Shown: piece by piece, positions 8,641-15,866 of the stretch
Numbering within the stretch: the first letter of the stretch is position 1
Layout of the letters: each line of letters begins with the position of its first letter
Notes under the pieces: model-generated
Seen by the model: only the letters and a program-made list of their open reading frames with translations
Told to the model about the DNA's origin: nothing
Database searches by the model: none
Program-made: the position numbers and the translations under genes
NCBI GenBank assembly: GCA_937927625.1
Contig: CALBSD010000041.1
Location: 61,631 to 125,630 of the forward strand
Reading direction: 5' to 3'
From: an uncultured Actinomycetes bacterium
GTDB lineage: Bacteria; Actinomycetota; Acidimicrobiia; Acidimicrobiales; Ilumatobacteraceae
DNA length: 64,000 nucleotides

Positions 8641-10196
8641 TACTTGCCTCCTCCGAGTGGGAACCAACAACGATAGAAGTGGTTGTCGCCGTCATCTTTC
8701 AATGGCGGCTTTTCTGCACGGCACTTGTCCTGTGCATACTCGCAACGGTTCGCGAATGCACAACCAGGCTCATCCTTCGTGGGGTCGGGGAGACGACCCT
8801 CAACAACGGGAAGGCGCGTACCGGTCGGTGTCTCAAGACGAGGAATCGATTTAAGAAGCGCCTCGGTGTACGGCATCTTCATATTGGCGAAGAGCGAACG
8901 TGTCGGTGCGTATTCCACCATGTCTCCGGCATACATCACCGCAATACGGTCGGTGTGGCCAGCTACAACTCCAAGGTCATGAGTTACGAGGATCATCGAC
9001 ATGTTGAATTCCTTGCGGAGTTCAGTCAACAGTTCAAGAACCTGAGCCTGCACGGTCACGTCAAGTGCGGTTGTTGGTTCGTCTGCAAACAACATTTCTG
9101 GGTTGCAGGAAACAGCGATAGCAATCATGATGCGCTGGCGCATGCCACCCGAGAGCTGGTACGGGAACTTCTTGAGCATGCCTTCAGGGTCTGGAATACG
9201 AACTCGCTTCAGAAGGGCAATGGCACGTTCTGTCGCGGCGCGCTTGTCCATTCCAATACGCTCAGTGAGACTCTCTGTGAGTTGGTCACCAATGCGGCGC
9301 ACTGGGTTGAGGGCAGTCATCGGATCCTGGAAAATCATGGCCATGCCGGTACCCCAGAGGTTGCGCACCTCTTCGGCGGGAAGCTCAGAGATGACTTCAC
9401 CGCGGTACTTGATGGTGCCCGTACGGTTGGCTGTGGAGGGGAGAAGTCCCATCGTCGCGCGCGACAGCACGGTCTTGCCGGAACCGGATTCACCTACAAC
9501 GCCAAGGCTCTCACCCTTTGGTAAACGAATAGAAACGTTACGTACAGCCTTTAGGTCACCGCGAGGAGTGCTGAACGAAACATTCAAATCATCAATGGTG
9601 AGCAAATCGGACTCAAGAGACAGTTTCGACTCCACGATGGGAGTGGTGATGGTGTCGAACTTGTCAAAGATGACCTGGGTGCCTGACACAAGGTCCCATA
9701 CGTTGCGGTTGCGGTTGTTGCGCATTGGAACAGACGCATATGCGTAAACAGCAGCAATCGTCAGCGCCACTGTTAGCAATGTGTTGTCAACACCAACTTT
9801 ATGAAGAATCCAATTGGGAGCTATTGCCGACACGACGAGCCCAGCTGTTCCGACAAGGTAGGCCAGCATGCCGCGACGGATAATCATTGCGCCAAAGCTG
9901 AGCGGTGAGAATGTCTTCGCATCGACAACGCGCATGTGCATACGCTTCTTAGCGAATGATGTTCCTGACTTCTTTGTGAGAGCGAGTACTTGCAGTCCAA
10001 GCCAAATAACCGAGGCGGTTACAAGAGCTATTTTCATGTCGGAAAAGAATCCAACAACGACAAACAGCACCAAGAAGACGGCCTCTTCGAGAAGGTATGC
10101 CTTGAGACGTCGTGATGGATCTGCCAGATAAACGCCAGGTTCGGCGTCTTGGGCAAATGGCAAAGGACGTTCAGCAACAGTTGCAAAGTTGCTCAT
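8640..10196 (-). CDS. RDD membrane domain fused to peptide-type ABC ATPase (DppD/OppD-like)
   Basis: This 518-residue protein has two parts. Residues about 28-180 form an RDD-family membrane domain: the opening RRLKAY segment, a charged R-x-HMRVVD loop, the R-containing helix IIRRGML, and the closing VWDLVSGTQVIFD. Residues about 198-518 are a complete peptide-transporter ATPase with GESGSGKT, LSGGMRQR, LFADEPTTALD and the CAFANRCEYAQDKC tail. DppD proteins are normally about 330 residues with no membrane segment. The start is firm: ATGA overlap with the permease gene and GAGGGAG nine bases upstream. The fusion would anchor the ATPase directly in the membrane; the function of the RDD part is not known. 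Confidence 0.92.
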   Translation of the reverse strand: MSNFATVAERPLPFAQDAEPGVYLADPSRRLKAYLLEEAVFLVLFVVVGFFSDMKIALVTASVIWLGLQVLALTKKSGTSFAKKRMHMRVVDAKTFSPLSFGAMIIRRGMLAYLVGTAGLVVSAIAPNWILHKVGVDNTLLTVALTIAAVYAYASVPMRNNRNRNVWDLVSGTQVIFDKFDTITTPIVESKLSLESDLLTIDDLNVSFSTPRGDLKAVRNVSIRLPKGESLGVVGESGSGKTVLSRATMGLLPSTANRTGTIKYRGEVISELPAEEVRNLWGTGMAMIFQDPMTALNPVRRIGDQLTESLTERIGMDKRAATERAIALLKRVRIPDPEGMLKKFPYQLSGGMRQRIMIAIAVSCNPEMLFADEPTTALDVTVQAQVLELLTELRKEFNMSMILVTHDLGVVAGHTDRIAVMYAGDMVEYAPTRSLFANMKMPYTEALLKSIPRLETPTGTRLPVVEGRLPDPTKDEPGCAFANRCEYAQDKCRAEKPPLKDDGDNHFYRCWFPLGGGK

Positions 10197-11098
10197 ATCT
10201 TTGACTCCCTCTTGTCGAGCTGGACTCGGACATAATCGCCGAACCAGTTGAATGCGATAACTGTGAATGCAATGAACAGTGCGGGCAAGTACACCTCATG
10301 TGGTGAGAACTCGATATTTCCGCGACCATTTGCGAGCATCGAACCCCAACTTGCACCGCCGGGAATACCGATACCGAGAAGGGCAAGAGAGCCTTCCACG
10401 ATAATGACCGAACCAACGGCAAGGAATCCGATAGCCAAGATTGCAGGAGCAACGTTCGGCAGGATGTGCTTGCGAATGATGAAGAAGTTCTTCGACCCCA
10501 TTGACTTCGAGGCGAGCACGAATTCACGGCTTCCCCACTGAAGGGCAGAACCACGAGCAATGCGACCCAAAATCGGAATAATCACGATGATGAGCGAGAT
10601 AATCAAAACAACCACTCGACGTGCAAGAGATGCTGGGTGAGCTTCGTCTGAATAGGCGAGCACTGAAAGCAAAGCAAGGGACAAGACCAAGTTGGGGATG
10701 GACAACATGATGTTAAAAATCATGGTGACAATGAGGTCGTACTTGCCACGGAAGTACGCGGCGGTAATTCCGACGAAACTTCCGATGCTTCCGCCAATGA
10801 GCACAGCAATCAGTGAGACAAAGATCGAGATGCGTGCACCATGTTGTAAGCCGGCCCACATGTCGTAGCCATCCATGGTGGTTCCAAGTATGTGGCTGTG
10901 GTGGAAAGGGCTCACACCAAGGCTGTCGTAGAACGATTCATCCCACGCTGGTCCTGGAAGCCACGGACCGAATGTTGCAAGGAACAACACAAAAAAGATC
11001 CAAACGGAAGCCAAATAGAAGCCAATCGATTTTCTCTTCTTTTTCACCTGTGGCTCTTCAGCTGGTGTTTCGATTACTGGAGTTGAATTCTCAGGCAC
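10193..11098 (-). CDS. ABC transporter permease (DppC/OppC-like)
   Basis: This 301-residue inner-membrane permease has an N-terminal transport domain followed by the BPD_transp_1 core. Hydrophobic segments and the loop GRIARGSALQWGSREFVLASKSMG, corresponding to the EAA loop that contacts the ATPases, are present. I place the start at GTG 11096-11098, which overlaps the dppB-like stop by 8 bases with AAGGGA upstream. The 26-residue extension reading to 11176 lies inside the dppB-like gene and looks non-native. It pairs with the permease at 11091-12050. Confidence 0.9.
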   Translation of the reverse strand: MPENSTPVIETPAEEPQVKKKRKSIGFYLASVWIFFVLFLATFGPWLPGPAWDESFYDSLGVSPFHHSHILGTTMDGYDMWAGLQHGARISIFVSLIAVLIGGSIGSFVGITAAYFRGKYDLIVTMIFNIMLSIPNLVLSLALLSVLAYSDEAHPASLARRVVVLIISLIIVIIPILGRIARGSALQWGSREFVLASKSMGSKNFFIIRKHILPNVAPAILAIGFLAVGSVIIVEGSLALLGIGIPGGASWGSMLANGRGNIEFSPHEVYLPALFIAFTVIAFNWFGDYVRVQLDKRESKI

Positions 11099-12050
11099 GG
11101 CGTTCCCTTGTTCGTGGGTCAGTAATTTGAGTGAGCAGGTCGACCATCGTGTTGAAGAACACATAGCCAATTGCAATGAGAGCGATCAAGGTCTGCATTG
11201 CAACAATTTGACGAGCACCAATTGAGTAGAAAATCTCGAAGCCAATACCGGGGATAACGAAGATGGTTTCAATCACGATGGTGCCACCGATGAGGCCACC
11301 CATGTTGAGCGCTGCCGAAGTCAGCAATGTGGTGCTTGAAGGGCGGAAGACATGACGCCACAAAACACGTCGATTTGAGATGCCCTTGGATGCAGCCATG
11401 GTGACGTAGTCATCCTTCAATGTTGCGATCACATCAGTACGAAGAAGTCGCGTATAGCCCGATGCAAGACCAAGCGCAAGACTCATGACCGGAAGAATCA
11501 TGAGCTTGATGTGTTCGCCAAAGTTTTCCGTCGGATGGACGTAACCAATGGGATCAACCCATCCGAGTTTGACCGCAAAGATAAGAGAGAAAATCAGTGC
11601 AAGCGCAAAACCTGGGAATGACACTGTGGTGAACAAAACAGCGCTTGCAATCTTGTCGAAGCGCTTTCCTTCTTTGTACGCCGACACAAGTCCAAGCGGA
11701 ATAGCAATCACAAGTGCAACGATTTGTGCGTACAGAATAAGAAGAAGTGTGATGGGAAGAGTGTCCTTAATCACTGTAGAAATTTCTCGAGAACCGCCAT
11801 TGAGGTAGTACTTACCGAAGTGGCCGGTGAGCACCCCTGACAACCACTTCCAGTAGTAGCCCAAAAGACCACGATCAAGACCAGTTTCATGAGCTATTTG
11901 ATCACGAACTTCTTGTGGGCTGTTTGGCACCATGATTGCAGCAGGATCACCCGGCAAGAGTCGCATGAGAAGCGAAAGCAAGAAAGTCGCAATCACAACA
12001 ATGGCAATCATTGGAACCAAGCGTCGAAGGAATTGACGCGCAATGTTCAT
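11091..12050 (-). CDS. ABC transporter permease (DppB/OppB-like)
   Basis: This 319-residue permease is the first membrane subunit of the importer. The family N-terminus (RRLVPMIAIVVIATFLLSLLMRLLPGDPA), a large external loop and the core with YTRLLRTDVIATLKDDYVTMAASKG (EAA-type loop) are seen. The ATG at 12050 has a GGGGGG ribosome site eight bases upstream; an upstream in-frame start at 12119 would lie in the terminator-like hairpin and is rejected. It follows the binding-protein gene on the same strand after that hairpin, an arrangement often seen where binding protein is needed in excess over permease. Confidence 0.9.
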   Translation of the reverse strand: MNIARQFLRRLVPMIAIVVIATFLLSLLMRLLPGDPAAIMVPNSPQEVRDQIAHETGLDRGLLGYYWKWLSGVLTGHFGKYYLNGGSREISTVIKDTLPITLLLILYAQIVALVIAIPLGLVSAYKEGKRFDKIASAVLFTTVSFPGFALALIFSLIFAVKLGWVDPIGYVHPTENFGEHIKLMILPVMSLALGLASGYTRLLRTDVIATLKDDYVTMAASKGISNRRVLWRHVFRPSSTTLLTSAALNMGGLIGGTIVIETIFVIPGIGFEIFYSIGARQIVAMQTLIALIAIGYVFFNTMVDLLTQITDPRTRERRA

Positions 12051-12091
12051 AGTAAGAAACCCCCCGTGGCTTTGTATGAACACTAATACAG

Positions 12092-12130
12092 CGAAAGGGG
12101 CGGTGCCCAACTTGGACACCGCCCCTTTCG
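12092..12130 (-). terminator. Hairpin between binding-protein and permease genes (terminator/attenuator)
   Basis: A 14-base perfect stem (CGAAAGGGGCGGTG with CACCGCCCCTTTCG) around an 11-base loop lies between the binding-protein stop (12166) and the permease start (12050). No long T-run follows on the minus strand. It may act as a partial terminator or mRNA-stabilising stem that sets binding protein above permease levels. Confidence 0.7.
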
Positions 12131-12165
12131 GGTGAACTTCAGAATTGAAGTTGACTACCTAACGT

Positions 12166-13914
12166 TTACTTAGTCTTGTAAACGCCGGTCCAGTCAATTC
12201 CCCAGTTGGTAACAACACGCTGTGTCTTGCCCTTTTCGATCTGCAACTTGCCGATGCCGCCAAGCTTCTTCGTGGTGAACAGTGTGTAGTACTGACGCTG
12301 AACAGCTGTCATGAAACCGTTGGTCTGCAAGTAGGCAAGTGCTGCCTTGTACTTAGCCGCAGCGGTGACTTTTGACTGAGCTGCCTCACCGTCGTACAAC
12401 AATGTGTCCACTGCAGTATCGGTGTGGTGGTTCAGGTTCAAGAGTGTTCCCAACTTCGCAAAGAATGGCTTGATTGGGTTGTTCTTGAATGTGTCGGTCA
12501 CGATGAACGGAAGGTTGAATGCAACGTCGGTTCCTTCGAAGAGAAGGATTGACAATGCGTCATAGCCCATCTGTGCACCACCAGTAGCGGAAGAGTTAAA
12601 AGCCTTCGAAATGATGGCCGCTGACTCTTCTGTTACGAGGTTGGCTGTGATACCGCACTTAGCCCACTGTGTCTGCAAGAACTTTCCGTTGGAAATCGAT
12701 GCTGTCGATGTATCGGTTGGGAAGCTGAACGTCAGTGATGTTGCACCGGTTGCAGCCTTGTACGCCGCAACATGAGCAATTGCCTCTGTCTCATTGAACT
12801 TAGAGAAACCAGTCTTGGTGTACATGATGTTGCTTGGACCAACAAGTGAGTCGGCAACTTCTGCTTCGCCCTTTGAACGAACCTTGACGAAGTTCTTACG
12901 GTCGATGCACTTAGAGACAGCGAGACGAGCATCCTTGTTCGAGAATGGTGATCCAACCTTTGTCTGGTTCATCCAGATAGATGGGTAGTACTCAGCTGGT
13001 GAACGGTATTCGTTGACCTTGCTCTTGCGCTGGCGAAGGTCCTTAATGAAGGTGCCTTCTGAACCGGAAGTGAACATACCTGCGTCGAGTGTGCCCTTGC
13101 GGACGGCAGCTGCACGCTGAGATCCTTCCTTCACGTTTGTGAAGGTGATCTTGTCGAGGTATGGCAACTGTGCTCCAGTGTTTGGATCCTTGCGCCAGTA
13201 GTTCTCGTTCTTAACAACAACGAGGTCGTTGCCAGGAACAACACCAGATTGGAACTTGAATGGACCAGTACCGATTGGTGTGGTCGAGCAAGTGTTCTTG
13301 TTGGTGACCTGAGCTGGTGCACGCATGAAGCCGCGACCGGACGCGTACAGCGTTCCGGGGAAGTCGTTCTGTGCGCGGTCAAGCGTGATGACTACTTGGT
13401 AGGTGCTTGGAGCAGCAACATTCAAAATGTTCGCGTCAAAGCTGATTGAGGTACCAAGGGTGTACAAGAGGTTGGCTGCCTGTGATGGGTAACCAGCTGC
13501 AAAAGCAGCACCGCGAGAGTAATCAAGCTGGGTCTTCACTGCTGCTGCATTGAAGTCTGTGCCGTCATGGAACTTGACGCCTTCACGAAGGAAGAAGGTC
13601 CATGTTTTGAGGTCAGCAGAACTTGTCCAGCTCTTGGCAAGAATTCCAACGAAGTCGTTGCCCTTTGTCTTTTCAACGAGTGTTTCGTACATGGTACGAG
13701 TAGCCATGAGCGAAGAGTTCGCTGGGTTGTTAGCCATGCAGTAGCCGGGGAAGGTGTCGAAAATTCCGACCTTGATTTCTCCGCCTGTTTTGATGGCCGA
13801 CGTGGAAGCCGCATGGCTACCTGTCGAGGCCACGGTGGACACCGCAATAGTGGCCGCGATTGCTGCCCCTACGCGACGCATCACGCGTGACCGTGTGGTC
13901 TGACGTTGTGTCAT
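12166..13914 (-). CDS. ABC transporter substrate-binding protein, family 5
   Basis: This 582-residue secreted binding protein heads the importer operon and should deliver its ligand to the permeases and ATPases downstream. Residues 1-36 form a Sec signal (basic TRSRVMRR, then Ala/Val/Ile core, cleavage near SHA-A); there is no lipobox cysteine. Family 5 signatures include PIGTGPFKFQSG and the ENYWRKDP segment. The ATG at 13914 has GGGGG upstream. A frame extending to 14040 adds 42 residues of non-signal character and is not used. It is a paralogue of the orphan binding protein at 1042-2775, with the same signal layout and similar upstream inverted repeat. Confidence 0.92.
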   Translation of the reverse strand: MTQRQTTRSRVMRRVGAAIAATIAVSTVASTGSHAASTSAIKTGGEIKVGIFDTFPGYCMANNPANSSLMATRTMYETLVEKTKGNDFVGILAKSWTSSADLKTWTFFLREGVKFHDGTDFNAAAVKTQLDYSRGAAFAAGYPSQAANLLYTLGTSISFDANILNVAAPSTYQVVITLDRAQNDFPGTLYASGRGFMRAPAQVTNKNTCSTTPIGTGPFKFQSGVVPGNDLVVVKNENYWRKDPNTGAQLPYLDKITFTNVKEGSQRAAAVRKGTLDAGMFTSGSEGTFIKDLRQRKSKVNEYRSPAEYYPSIWMNQTKVGSPFSNKDARLAVSKCIDRKNFVKVRSKGEAEVADSLVGPSNIMYTKTGFSKFNETEAIAHVAAYKAATGATSLTFSFPTDTSTASISNGKFLQTQWAKCGITANLVTEESAAIISKAFNSSATGGAQMGYDALSILLFEGTDVAFNLPFIVTDTFKNNPIKPFFAKLGTLLNLNHHTDTAVDTLLYDGEAAQSKVTAAAKYKAALAYLQTNGFMTAVQRQYYTLFTTKKLGGIGKLQIEKGKTQRVVTNWGIDWTGVYKTK

Positions 13915-13933
13915 TGAGTTACCCCCAAATAAG

Positions 13934-13950
13934 CACACCACCGTGGTGTG
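13934..13950 (-). promoter_or_regulatory. Inverted repeat before the importer operon
   Basis: A perfect 8-1-8 inverted repeat (CACACCAC c GTGGTGTG) ends 19 bases before the ATG at 13914 and just before its ribosome site. Arms and position resemble the repeat at 1005-1019 before the paralogous gene, which suggests shared control. The role is inferred. Confidence 0.5.
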
Positions 13951-14068
13951 ACTGAGGACACGATAGCAGGGGGTGTGTCGAGCGACATAGGCAACTCGGC
14001 AAGAAAATAGGTTGTCCTCAGCAAATGACTGAGGTGTCATTTGGATTGGCCCGCGTCAAAGATCGGAT

Positions 14069-15022
14069 TTATGGTTCGGTGAAAACGTGCACCTTGATGG
14101 CACCGGCCTGACGGTCACTTGCGACTCGGAAAGCTTCCGGTGCGTCTGCCAGGCCATAACGATGGCTGACCACAGTGTCTATAAGAAGAGGTGTTCTGGC
14201 GAGGAGATCAATTGCCTCTTCAAAATCGTGGTGGTCATGGGTATGGCCATAGAAAATGGATGGCACAACAGTGATTTCCTTCATCATGAGCATGTTGTTC
14301 AGGGTCACGGGGCTCCAGAACATGCCGAATTCGAGAAGGGTGCCACAGGGACGGGTGGCGTTGACGCAAGTATCAAAGGATTGTTGTGAACAGACGGCGT
14401 CAAAGGAAACGTCGTAATCGCGACCAGGTTCGGAGATTGGGTGGGCCTGAAGTGCCTCTGCCGCTAGAGATTGGTGGGGGTGGCGAGTGACAATGTCGAC
14501 TTCAATTCCACGGTCAACCAAAGCCGCCGCTGTCAGCAGGCCGATGGAGCCGGCTCCGATGATGACTGCTCTGCTTCCAGATGCGACGTTGGCTCGATTG
14601 ATGCCATGCATCACAACTGCCAATGGCTCAACGAGCGCAACCGAGGTGGGGTCAACTCCCTGAGGGATTTCGAAAAGTTGATTGGCATCAGCCAGGACGA
14701 ACTCAGCGAGTCCACCATCACGTGACATGCCGTGGAGTGAACGACCAGCTGCGCTACACGTCTGCGAACGACCTGATGTGCATGGAGCACAAGTTCCACA
14801 TTCGCCGGTGGGACGAATTGCAACAAGACGACCATCGCTTGTGATGCCGCCAAATTCGTGTCCGAGAACGACGCCCGAGAGACCTGCCTCAATCATGTGT
14901 AGATCACTGCCGCAGATTCCGCTGGAGGTCACACGGATGAGTTCCCCAGTTCCAGATGGAACGTCCTTTTCAACGACAGAGATAATTCCTTGTTGGGCTG
15001 TGACGGCAAGCATGACCTCCAC
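14069..15022 (-). CDS. Zinc-dependent alcohol dehydrogenase-like oxidoreductase (MDR)
   Basis: This 317-residue medium-chain dehydrogenase is somewhat shorter than the usual 340-370. The catalytic zinc ligands are in GICGSD (Cys) and GHEFGG (His, Glu). The structural zinc cluster is seen as GECGTCAPCTSGRSQTC, and the NAD(P) loop as GAGSIG. The segment YGHTHDHHDFEEAIDLLA is the usual substrate-domain return. The substrate is not predictable; sorbitol/threonine-dehydrogenase-like zinc enzymes share this pattern. The start is GTG 15022 or ATG 15013 (GGAGG overlaps the first codons), so the N-terminus is uncertain by three residues. It lies 18 bases after the SGNH gene on the same strand. Confidence 0.85.
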   Translation of the reverse strand: MEVMLAVTAQQGIISVVEKDVPSGTGELIRVTSSGICGSDLHMIEAGLSGVVLGHEFGGITSDGRLVAIRPTGECGTCAPCTSGRSQTCSAAGRSLHGMSRDGGLAEFVLADANQLFEIPQGVDPTSVALVEPLAVVMHGINRANVASGSRAVIIGAGSIGLLTAAALVDRGIEVDIVTRHPHQSLAAEALQAHPISEPGRDYDVSFDAVCSQQSFDTCVNATRPCGTLLEFGMFWSPVTLNNMLMMKEITVVPSIFYGHTHDHHDFEEAIDLLARTPLLIDTVVSHRYGLADAPEAFRVASDRQAGAIKVHVFTEP

Positions 15023-15040
15023 CGTAGTGCTGCGAGAGTC

Positions 15041-15838
15041 CTACGGAGTTGTGGAGGCGACAGTTGTTGAAGGTGTGGATGTTGACGAACCTGAAGGTGT
15101 GGATGTTGTTGAACTGGATGTCGTCGGAATGGTTGTCGTTGAAGTTGTCGAAGTAGTTGTGCTTGTTGCAGCAACAACAGTTTGTCCGAAAGCTTTCATC
15201 TGATTGACAAAAAATGCAGTTCGCGTTTTATAGCCAGTGACAGAAAGGTGAACGCCATCTGCAACGAATCGACTCTGGCCTTTCGGAGTGAAGAACTTGT
15301 TCCAATCGGCTACAACGAGATTGGGGTAGCGCGAAGCAGCGGCTTTCAATGCGCGGTTAAACCGAACCCCACGTGACCGCCAGTCGGCTCGACCCGTGGG
15401 GGAGAACTCGAGATTGACCCAGAGAACTGGGAGAGCTCCTGCCTGTTCCATGACGGTGTCGATGGCGTAATCGGGATACCAGGATTCCGTTTTGGAAATC
15501 ATGTCGTTTGTTCCGAGAGCAACAACAATCGCAGTCGTTGATTGAGTGAGACGATCGGAAATTATCTTTGCGCCCACAGTGGCTTTTCGACCGTTCTTGG
15601 CATCGAGAACAACTTTGGTCCAAATATTTGTGCTTTGTGCTTTGACCGCGAGTTTGCCGAAATAGTTGGCGCCAAATGTGAGGCTGTCGCCGACGATGAG
15701 AAGTGTTCCTTGTCCATTAGCGCCGACGGCAGGTGTACTCGCCAATGCTGTTGGCGCTGAAGCGGCGGCAAGGAGAACTGCAACAGTTGAGACGACGGCG
15801 AATTTCCTTCTGACGGCGTGGCGCATCGGGGAATTCAT
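15041..15838 (-). CDS. Secreted SGNH/GDSL hydrolase with Thr/Ser tail
   Basis: This roughly 265-residue exported hydrolase has a signal peptide (basic start, then VVSTVAVLLAAASAPTALA). Block I is VGDSLTFG with the nucleophile Ser, the block III-like segment is LGTNDM, and block V is DGVHLSVTGY with Asp/His of the triad. SGNH enzymes are esterases or acetyl/acyl hydrolases acting on sugars and lipids. The last 45 or so residues are almost only Thr, Ser and Pro with short repeats, typical of a secreted, possibly O-mannosylated linker; no LPXTG or membrane anchor follows. The ATG at 15838 has GGAG close upstream; a frame to 15886 is longer but would overlap the divergent sulfatase-like gene. Confidence 0.85.
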   Translation of the reverse strand: MNSPMRHAVRRKFAVVSTVAVLLAAASAPTALASTPAVGANGQGTLLIVGDSLTFGANYFGKLAVKAQSTNIWTKVVLDAKNGRKATVGAKIISDRLTQSTTAIVVALGTNDMISKTESWYPDYAIDTVMEQAGALPVLWVNLEFSPTGRADWRSRGVRFNRALKAAASRYPNLVVADWNKFFTPKGQSRFVADGVHLSVTGYKTRTAFFVNQMKAFGQTVVAATSTTTSTTSTTTIPTTSSSTTSTPSGSSTSTPSTTVASTTP

Positions 15839-15866
15839 CTCTCCATTGTGGCAAGGTAAAAGGGTG

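Noticed and set aside
8679..9524. 281-codon open frame on the plus strand
   Set aside because: It lies antisense across the fused ATPase gene, is His/Arg/Cys rich and shows no domain or ribosome site; a shadow frame.
15041..15180. Repeat array at the 3' end of the SGNH gene
   Set aside because: The short repeats are Thr/Ser codons of the protein tail, not a CRISPR or tandem DNA repeat; spacing is irregular.
15666..15866. 67-residue N-terminal extension of the sulfatase-like protein
   Set aside because: It overlaps the SGNH gene antisense and is Arg/Ala rich without membrane character; the frame from 15867 starts directly with a membrane helix.
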